A stretch of 64,000 bases of DNA, taken from assembly GCF_030704535.1 (NCBI RefSeq), contig NC_081818.1:385001-449000 (forward strand), read 5' to 3'. The DNA is from Vitis vinifera. Taxonomy: Eukaryota > Streptophyta > Magnoliopsida > Vitales > Vitaceae. Made by a program: the position numbers and the translations under genes. Positions 57,057 to 64,000 of this stretch are shown here, in pieces (the first letter of the stretch is position 1; every line of letters begins with the position of its first letter). The notes under the pieces are model-generated. The model worked only from the letters and a program-made list of their open reading frames with translations, did not search any database and was not told the origin of the DNA.

Positions 57057-57594
57057 CAGCTCTTTCTACACCAGAAGCTAAAGATGAATTGAAGAGTCTC
57101 TAATAAAAAGCATATGCATGAATCCTAAATTAGGGTGACTAGCCCTATGGTAAGTTGGTAAAAATGGTTATAAAAACACTCTCCAGGACAAGTTTAGACC
57201 TTACAAGGTAGTTACAAACAATATGTAGTTCAGTAATTATCTAATATTGTAATAAGTTCTACAAACTAGTCATCTTAACTGCTCTGACTGAGTTGTTTCA
57301 CAGAAAATACTTGTAATCACCTAAAGAACTTGATTCATCCATTGCCCTTCTTGTTGGATCATCAACCTATCCAATATTTGGTGCTTAGTGACTCAAAAAT
57401 CTGACATATACCCATTGAGGTTTGGGGAACATATCAATGAAAACCTTCTGAATTGGGACACTCCTGTGTCAAGGAAGAAGGAACAACTTTCATAAGATGG
57501 CATGGTATGGGCCACAGATAATACCCTTTGTGGGAGCAATGGGGCAAGCACCAAGAAGGATTGATTATGTTACAAATCCATAAGGCTAGTCACT

Positions 57595-57610
57595 ATATTA
57601 CTTGCTCTGA
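57595..57610. repeat. Left target-site duplication of the LINE
   Basis: ATATTACTTGCTCTGA, identical to 60382-60397. This 16-bp repeat is of the length usual for L1-type insertion. Confidence 0.85.
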
Positions 57611-60381
57611 AAGAGGGGGATTTGGCTGAAAGAGGGGGATAGAAACACAAGGTTTTTTCATCAGATGGCTAATGCTCATAGAAGAAGGAATCAGATGAAT
57701 AGAGTCAAAGTGAATGGGAGATGGTACAATGAGGAAAGGGAGATCAAAGAGGTGGTTTGCAGGGTGTATCAGGGGCTGCTGGCAGATCCAGGGGGGTGGA
57801 AGCCCAGGATAGATGCCTTGATTTTTGAGAGGCTGGAAAAGGGGGATGTGGAGGGGCTAGAGAAGCCATTCTCGGAGGAGGAGGTTTTTGGGGCACTGTC
57901 AGGTTGTTGCAGTGAGAAAGCGCCAGGCCCTGACGGTTTTTCAATGACTTTTTGGCAATTTTCATGGGAATTTGTTAAAGAGGAGGTAATGAACTTTTCA
58001 GGTAGTTCCATGAGACTGGGAGCTATGTAAGAAGTTTGAATGCAACTTTTCTAGTGTTGATTCCTAAGAAAGGGGGGGCAGAGGATTTGAAGGATTTTAG
58101 GCCAATTAGCTTGGTGGGAGGGTTGTATAAGTGGTTAGCTAAGGTGTTGGCTAATAGAATAAAGGGCGTGTTAGCTAAGGTCATCTCAACGTCCCAAAAT
58201 GCTTTTGTGGAGGGGCGGCAAATCATGGACGCAGTGCTGGTTGCTAATGAAGCAATTGACTCCATTGTTGAAAAGCAATAAAGGGGCGATTCTCTGCAAA
58301 TTAGACATTGAGAAAGCCTATGATCATGTGGACTGGGCGTTTCTTTTAGCGGTGTTGAAGAAGATGGGGTTTGGGGAAAGATGGTGCAGGTGGATAAAGA
58401 GGTGCTTATCCACTGTTAGGTATTCAGTTATGGTGAATGGAAGCCCTACGGGTTTTTTCCAAAGCTCAAGGGAGTTAAGGCAAGGTAACCTCCTATCGCC
58501 TTACTTATTTGTAGTTGTGATGGAGGCCTTTAGTTGTTTGCTAAAGAGAGTAGTGGCTGGGGGGTTTTTGTCGCCTTATTTGATTCGGGGAAGAAGAGGC
58601 AAAGGGGTCCAGATATCACATTTGTTGTTTGCTAATGATACATTGATATTTTGTGAAGCAAAGTAGGATCAGTTGTTGTACTTGTGTTGGCTGTTAATGT
58701 GGTTTGAGGCAATTTCAGGGTTAAGAGTAAATCTGGAGAAAAGTGAGTTGATTCCGGTTGGTAGGGTCGAGAATGTGGATGAGTTGGCTAATGAGTTCGG
58801 TTACAAGGTGGGAAAATTGCCTTCCACTTACCTAGGAATGTCGTTGGGTGCTCCGTTTAAATGTGTTGCAGCGTGGGATGGAATAGAAGAAAGATTCAGA
58901 AAGAAATTGGCTATGTGGAAACGTCGGTACATTTCAAAAGGGGGGAGGATTACTTTAGTGCGAAGTACCTTGTCCAATCTGCCGATTTATTTTATGTCTA
59001 TTTTCCAGATGCCTAGGGTGGTTAGAATCAGATTGGAGAAGATCCAAAGGGACTTTTTGTGGGGTGGTGGGCCTCTTGAGCAAAAACTGCACTTAGTAAG
59101 ATGGCCAATTGTGTGTTTAGACAAAAGAAGCGGAGGGTTGGGGGTTAAGAGTCTTGGGGCTTTCAATAAGGCTCTCCTTGGCAAATGGGTTTGGCGCTTT
59201 GCAAATGAAAGAAAGACACTTTAGAACAAAGTGATTAGAGGGAAATACGGGGCGGAAAGAGGAGGGTGGAGATCTTGTGAGACTAGGGAGGCCTATGGAG
59301 TTGGGTTGTGGAAGGCAATAAGTAAAATGGGACATCTAGTAACCCCTTCTTTTGGCTTTGTGGTGGGTGATGGTGAGAAGGTAAGGTTTTGGAAAGACAA
59401 GTGGTGTGAAACCATCCCTTTGTGCGAGGCTTTTCCTTCTTTATATGCTTTAGATTCGAACAAAGAGGCTTGGGTAAATGAAGTGTGGACAGCCGAGGGG
59501 GAAAAGGGGGGAAGTTGGAACCCTTGTTTCAATAGACCTTTCAACGATTGGAAGTTGTAAGAAGTGGAAAGGTTGTTTTGTTGCTTGGAGGGGAAGAAGG
59601 TTAAGGTGGATGAGGAGGATAGGGTGAAGTGGATGGAATCAAAGAATGGGGTTTTCTCGGTAAAATCTTTGTATAGGACTATGCAGCCGGGGTCTCTTGC
59701 TTCTTTCCCTTCGAAGATTATTTGGAACTCTTGTGTGCAGCCCAAACTAAGCTTCTTTGCGTGGGAGGCTTCTTGGGGGAGAGTTCTAACCTTGGATCGT
59801 CTGCAAAAGAGAGGTTGGGTTATGGCAAATAGATGTTTTTTATGTCATACGTGTGAGGAATCAATTGACCACCTTCTCATTCATTGTGAAAAAACAAGGG
59901 AAGTGTGGATGTTGTTCCTTTCTTTTTTTGGAGTTTCGTGGGTTTTTCCTCTTTCGGTCAAGGAAACCCTTTTAGGATGGAGGGGCTCTTTTGTGGGAAA
60001 GAAGAGGAAGGTGGTGTGGCAATTGGGACCGTTATGCTTGTTTTGGGTTATATGGAAGGCTAGAAATTCAATTGCTTTCGAGGATTGCAGGCTGTCTATT
60101 CAAAGGCTGAAAGTATCTTTTATGTATTTATGTGGTCGGAAACCAAATTGTAGATAAAAGATGGCCCTTCCACCTTAATAGATTTTATAGAGTGGGTGTA
60201 TATGCGTTAAGGGAGAGGATTTTTTTGTTTTTTCCCTTGTTGTATGGGCCCCTTTGTAAGGGGATAAGTTGCTTTATACTGTAATTCGGTGGGTCACTAT
60301 TTTAGCGCCTCTTTGCAATACAATCATATACTTATTGATCAAAAAAAAAATATTACTTGCTTAATCTATCAAAAAAAAAAA
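57611..60381 (+). mobile_element. 5'-truncated L1-type LINE, dead
   Basis: The element is bounded by a 16-bp duplication and ends in a poly-A tail. It starts inside the ORF2 region (AERNTRFFHKMANAHRR-type sequence upstream of the reverse transcriptase). The reverse transcriptase and the C-terminal zinc-binding region (CFLCHTCEESIDHLLIHC, a zf-RVT motif) are recognisable, but the frame is broken at about 57995, 58270, 58664, 59223 and 59560. A short duplicated word (CTGAAAGAGGGGGAT) marks the 5' junction. A partial tail duplication (TATTACTTGCTTAATCTATC between two A-runs) lies at the 3' end. The endonuclease is absent. Confidence 0.88.
57665..60157 (+). pseudogene. LINE ORF2 remnant (reverse transcriptase and zinc-binding region)
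   Basis: Successive frames read SEKAPGPDGFSMTFWQFSW; then [13 protein letters not shown]; then ILCKLDIEKAYDHVDWAFL; then QISHLLFANDTLIFCEAK. In that last frame the catalytic FADD is FAND and LRQGDPLSP has become LRQGNLLSP. Further frames carry YLGMSLGAPFK, WKRRYISKGGRITLV and the WEASWGRVLTLDRLQKRGW block. At least five shifts or stops separate them. Confidence 0.85.
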
Positions 60382-60397
60382 ATATTACTTGCTCTGA
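60382..60397. repeat. Right target-site duplication of the LINE
   Basis: ATATTACTTGCTCTGA directly after the A-run, identical to the left copy. Confidence 0.85.
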
Positions 60398-60746
60398 GAT
60401 CAACTGAACCAGCAGATATTGGCATCCCTACCAATTTTGATTAGAAGCAGTAGCAACATTTCCAGACTCTTTGCCTTTTAGAACCCTATTCAAGACCCTC
60501 ATATGCTTTAAAAAGGAAAAAGGAAAAACATGAAGAAAAGAGAAAATAGAACATGTTATTCTAGAAAAACAGGGTAAACTTATGGTCGGTGTTTGTCTAC
60601 TTTGACAAATTTAAGGAGTTCAAATTCAAAAAGCACTCAAACCTTAATTTAAGCCCATGGCACCAAACATGACTATATCTCATGTAAGCTATGAATTCTA
60701 CTGTGTCAAAAAAAATTTCTATATGTAACTAGGCACACACCTACTA
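60398..60746. other. Short gap between the two LINEs
   Basis: No gene. It contains the original target sequence of the first LINE, since the duplicated site extends into it, and ends at the T-run of the second. Confidence 0.5.
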
Positions 60747-60866
60747 TTTTTTTTTGATAGATAAGCACAACTTGTATTAAAGGGCAAAAAAGCCAAAAGC
60801 ATACAGGAAGTATACAAACTCAGCCACACCCCAAAAAGCAAAAGAGACAAGCAGCCTCAACGGCCC

Positions 60867-63098
60867 TTAAATAGCCGCTAGCCACTCCAAAAAGAGTAAA
60901 AGCGAAGAGGACTCCTCTCCCATGTACACTCTCGCCCAACTCCACAAGTTACAAACAAAATAATTTTTGAGTTTCTGTATGTCTAAATAGCCCCCCCTAA
61001 AGGCTAATCTATTTCTCTCCTTCCAAACCGTCCAAAAAATACACATCGGTATGGAATTCCAGATTTTTTTCCTCTTTTTCCCCACAAAGGAGCCCCTCCA
61101 ACTAAGTAACACCTCTATGACCGTCTCTGGGAACACCCAATGAACCCCAAACAAGGCAAGGATAATATCCCAAAGAACCCTAGCCACTGTACAGTGTAAA
61201 AGAATGTGATGTACATTTTCCTCTTCACAACCACACAAAAAACAGCAATTAGGAAGCTGCCACCCTCTTCTTTGGAGCCTATCCAAGGTAAGGATCTTCC
61301 CCCATGTAGCTTCCCAAGCAAAAAAAGCAGCTTTGGTAGGGACCTTGTCCACCCAAATGCATCTAACCGGGAATTCAAGGGAGTTAGGAGCAGCCAGCAG
61401 GTTGTAAGCACAGCTGACCCCAAATTTACCTTGACCTTCGCCTCTCCATACCACCGAGTCCTCTTCTTGTGAAAGCTTGAAATCCCTCAGCATGTTAAAC
61501 AAAGCTTCTATGAAAACCAGCTCCCAATCATTTGAATCCCTAGCAAATCTGAGGTTCCAACCTCCTTGACCAAGGCTGGAGTCCCACACCTCACTGATAG
61601 TTGCATTTTTGTGCACCGCCAAAGCAAATAATTGAGGGAAAATTCTGGACAACGCCTCATCACCACACCAATGATCAGTCCAAAAATTAACCCTCGTCCC
61701 CTTTCCCACCTTAAACCTAATGTTGTCCCAACACCAATTTGCCTCCTTCAAAATCTCCTTCCAAACCCCAACCCCAAAGGCTCCGCGAGCTTCATTTGTC
61801 CGCCAACCAAGGCCTTCTTGCCCATATTTCACCCCAATCACTTTCTTCCAAAGAGTACCCTCTTCAAAAGCAAACCTCCAAATCCACTTACTCAACAAGG
61901 CTTTGTTAAGGAGATCAATCTTCCGTATGCCAAGCCCTCCCTTCACTTTTTGAGTGCACACCACCTCCCAATTGATGAGGTGAATTTTCCTTTCCATTCT
62001 CCCCCCTCCCCAAAGAAAATCTCTTTGTAACTTTTCAAGCCTTTTCGCTACTGACTTTGGCATCCGAAAAAGGGACAATTGATAAATTGGAATGCTAGCC
62101 AAGGTGCTCTTGATGAGGGTTATTCTCCCGTCCTTAGAAATGTATTGTCTTTTCCAAAGGGCTAATCTTCTCCTCATTCTTTCTTCCACCCCATCCCACA
62201 TAGATATGGCCTTGTGATTGGCTCCAAGAGGTAGCCCCAAGTAAACTGAAGGAAGAGCTCCCACTTTGCACCCAAGCTCCACTGCCATTTCCTCAATTTC
62301 TTCAACTTCCCCAATAGGGATTAGCTCACTTTTGGCTAGGTTTATTCTTAGACCGGACGCCGCCTCAAACCAAGCCAAGATCCAGCTTAAAGAGGTTAGA
62401 TACTCTTTCTTAGCTTCACAAAAGATAATTGTGTCATCCGCAAATAGAAGATGAGAGACCTCCATCACCAGCCCTCCTCTCCCCTTAAGGCTGCACCCTG
62501 AGACGAACCCTCCCCCAACCGCCCTTCTTATGAGAGCACTTAACACTTCCATACCCATGACAAAGAGATAGGGAGATAGAGGATCACCCTGACGCAGCCC
62601 CTTGGAACTTGGGAAAAAACCCGCCGGTACCCCATTCACCAAGATAGAAAATTTGGCAGTTGAAATGCACCACCAGATCCACTCCATCCATCGACTCCCA
62701 AATCCCATCTTTTGTAAGACTTTCATAAGGAAATTCCAGTTGATGCTATCATATGCTTTTTCAATGTCCAATTTGCAGATCAGCCCCTTCTCCTTACGCT
62801 TATACCAAAAGTCAACCACCTCATTAGCTATAAGAGAGGCATCCAGGATCTGTCTCCCCCTCACAAAGGCGTTTTGATCCATTGAAACCACCTTTCCAAG
62901 GACCTTCTTCAGTCTATTTGCCAACACCTTGGCCACAAGCTTGTACAGTCCCCCTAGCAAGCTAATAGGCCGGAACTCCCCCAGGTCCTCCGCTCCCCCT
63001 TTCTTAGGGATAAGAACCAAGAAAGTGGTGTTGAGACTTTTTGCACAAAGAACTCCTTGAACAGATCCATGATCTCCTCCTTCACAAATTCCCAACAT
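60867..63098 (-). CDS. LINE reverse transcriptase, RNase-H-less C-terminal part
   Basis: 743 codons, but the first residues before [12 protein letters not shown] are out of frame, so the true coding starts upstream in the next frame. Motifs: EFRPISLLGGLYKLVAKVLA; DQNAFVRGRQILDASLIA; CKLDIEKAYDSINWNFL; GLRQGDPLSPYLFVMGMEVL; VSHLLFADDTIIFCEAK (catalytic FADD intact); YLGLPLGANHKAISMWDGV; KRQYISKDGRITLIKSTL; and the C-terminal WEATWGKILTLDRLQRRGW and CFLCGCEEENVHHILLHC zinc-binding region. No stop interrupts the frame. Such enzymes copy LINE RNA at the nicked target. Confidence 0.85.
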   Translation of the reverse strand: MLGICEGGDHGSVQGVLCAKSLNTTFLVLIPKKGGAEDLGEFRPISLLGGLYKLVAKVLANRLKKVLGKVVSMDQNAFVRGRQILDASLIANEVVDFWYKRKEKGLICKLDIEKAYDSINWNFLMKVLQKMGFGSRWMEWIWWCISTAKFSILVNGVPAGFFPSSKGLRQGDPLSPYLFVMGMEVLSALIRRAVGGGFVSGCSLKGRGGLVMEVSHLLFADDTIIFCEAKKEYLTSLSWILAWFEAASGLRINLAKSELIPIGEVEEIEEMAVELGCKVGALPSVYLGLPLGANHKAISMWDGVEERMRRRLALWKRQYISKDGRITLIKSTLASIPIYQLSLFRMPKSVAKRLEKLQRDFLWGGGRMERKIHLINWEVVCTQKVKGGLGIRKIDLLNKALLSKWIWRFAFEEGTLWKKVIGVKYGQEGLGWRTNEARGAFGVGVWKEILKEANWCWDNIRFKVGKGTRVNFWTDHWCGDEALSRIFPQLFALAVHKNATISEVWDSSLGQGGWNLRFARDSNDWELVFIEALFNMLRDFKLSQEEDSVVWRGEGQGKFGVSCAYNLLAAPNSLEFPVRCIWVDKVPTKAAFFAWEATWGKILTLDRLQRRGWQLPNCCFLCGCEEENVHHILLHCTVARVLWDIILALFGVHWVFPETVIEVLLSWRGSFVGKKRKKIWNSIPMCIFWTVWKERNRLAFRGGYLDIQKLKNYFVCNLWSWARVYMGEESSSLLLFLEWLAAI

Positions 63099-63952
63099 GT
63101 TTGCCAGAAAGCCCCTGTAAACCCGTCCGGTCCAGGAGCTTTGTCACCATTCATATCCATCAAAGCAGAGTGGATCTCTTCCATAGTGAAAGGCACCTCC
63201 AAGCCTTCAGCCTCACAAGAGTTTAGGCGAGGGAGGTGCAGCCCCTCAATATCCGCTCTCCAACTTGGCTCTTCAGTGAACAGCTGCTGGAAGTTTTGCA
63301 CAATCCCCTCCCTTACCTCCTGCTCCTCAATCCTCCACACCGCATTGATTTTGATTCTGTCCATGGAATTATTTCTACGATGGGCATTGGCCATCCGATG
63401 GAAGAAGCCTGAATTTTTGTCCCCCTCCTTCAGCCACAACTCCCTCGACATTTGTCTCCAGTGGGTTTCTTCCAGAAGGACCCACTTTTTGAAAATTTCC
63501 TTAGCTTCCTTTTTCATTTCCGTTTCACTTACTGACAGGCTCCTTTCACTTTCCACCCTGTCCCAAAATTCAACCTGCTGGAGAGCCAAGCTCTTATTAA
63601 CTTCTAGTCTGCCAAACACCTCCCTATTCCACTCTTTGATTTTCTGTTTCAGCACCTTCAGCTTAGAGGCCAATCTAAAACTGGCCTTCCCCCTCACCAC
63701 TGTCCCCTGCCACCACTCCCGAAGGAGGTCCTTAAAGCCATCTACTTTCAGCCACATATTTTCAAACCTAAACGGAGATGGGCCTCGTCTTAATCCTCCA
63801 CCCTTCAGCATAATAGGAAAATGATCCGATGTGGGCCTCGGCAACCTACATTGAACAACCCCACAACATTTATCCAGCCAGCACTGAGACACGAGGAATC
63901 TATCCAGTCTTGCCCATGCTTGGTTATTTCTGCCCCCACTCCATGAGAACAC
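62954..63952 (-). CDS. LINE endonuclease end and linker to reverse transcriptase
   Basis: 332 codons. The start RNNQAWARLDRFLVSQCWLD and TSDHFPIML belong to the C-terminal part of the apurinic-type endonuclease (the SDHxP motif is seen). The linker leads to NGDKAPGPDGFTGAFWQTCW of the reverse transcriptase entry. The frame runs out of register in an A-run (CAAAAAG at about 63040) where one more A would restore continuity with the next frame, so a single one-base deletion separates the parts. The upstream end of the endonuclease is outside the window. Confidence 0.75.
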   Translation of the reverse strand: MFSWSGGRNNQAWARLDRFLVSQCWLDKCCGVVQCRLPRPTSDHFPIMLKGGGLRRGPSPFRFENMWLKVDGFKDLLREWWQGTVVRGKASFRLASKLKVLKQKIKEWNREVFGRLEVNKSLALQQVEFWDRVESERSLSVSETEMKKEAKEIFKKWVLLEETHWRQMSRELWLKEGDKNSGFFHRMANAHRRNNSMDRIKINAVWRIEEQEVREGIVQNFQQLFTEEPSWRADIEGLHLPRLNSCEAEGLEVPFTMEEIHSALMDMNGDKAPGPDGFTGAFWQTCWEFVKEEIMDLFKEFFVQKVSTPLSWFLSLRKGERRTWGSSGLLAC

Positions 63953-64000
63953 ACCACCTTGTAGCGGAAGATCTAGAAGCTCTAACTCATCTACTACCTG

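Larger units (their letters stand above)
60747..64000 (-). mobile_element. L1-type LINE, 3' part, running off the window
   Basis: On the minus strand the element enters at 64000 and ends in a poly-A (plus-strand T-run at 60747-60755, then GATAGATAAGCACAACTTGT). ORF2 is intact apart from one indel near 63040. The 5' end, including most of the endonuclease and ORF1, lies outside the window, so full length and target duplication cannot be judged. Confidence 0.9.

Noticed and set aside
61632-63824. Plus-strand frames up to 255 codons
   Set aside because: These are antisense shadows of the LINE ORF2.

Overview
The window looks like nuclear DNA of a woody eudicot, most probably grapevine (Vitis) or a close relative. 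This is inferred from GT-AG introns with AT-rich interiors, plant-only gene families (aspartic proteinases with a plant-specific insert, a MUSTANG-type transposase gene, a pectinesterase) and the style of its L1-type LINEs. No database search was possible. I see no prokaryotic features, no rRNA or tRNA gene and no CRISPR array.

Region by region. 1-5.4 kb: unrecognised sequence with a four-copy 142-bp minisatellite (1.12-1.69 kb) and a small plant gene on the minus strand (2.97-3.21 kb). 5.4-11.5 kb: a seven-coding-exon gene for a G-patch plus C2H2 zinc-finger protein, with an antisense LINE 3' end in one intron. 12.2-16.4 kb and 22.0-25.3 kb: two complete minus-strand aspartic proteinase genes. 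Each is followed by a plus-strand copy of a small conserved gene; the first copy is intact (18.3-19.5 kb) and the second is a pseudogene (26.3 and 37.46 kb). The second copy is split by 11 kb that contains a nearly complete Copia retrotransposon (27.8-33.5 kb, perfect AATAT target duplication), itself nested in an older terminal-inverted-repeat element, and several kilobases of AT-rich repeats. A piece of the G-patch gene's intron recurs at 21.35-21.69 kb, so I infer a tandem segmental duplication of G-patch intron, proteinase and small gene. A third, broken proteinase fragment lies at 43.5-44.2 kb.

39.3-40.6 kb: an intronless L-cysteine desulfhydrase-like PLP enzyme. 40.9-46.5 kb: LINE and LTR remnants, the third proteinase relic and a stretch I could not identify. 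46.7-50.1 kb: a domesticated MULE transposase gene with an N-terminal PB1 domain. 53.0-53.9 kb: a single-exon gene with a Cys-rich PHD/RING-like N-terminus. 55.3-57.0 kb: a pectinesterase pseudogene that has lost the catalytic GTxDFIFG block. 57.6-60.4 kb: a dead, 5'-truncated LINE with a 16-bp target duplication. 60.75-64 kb: a second, better preserved LINE on the minus strand that runs off the window.

The genes do not form a common pathway. The main story is structural: tandem duplication of a three-gene block, different fates of its copies, and layered transposon insertions. I found no evidence for a new biological system; the most unusual points are the split pseudogene, the overlapping uORF and the duplicated flanks around the third proteinase relic.
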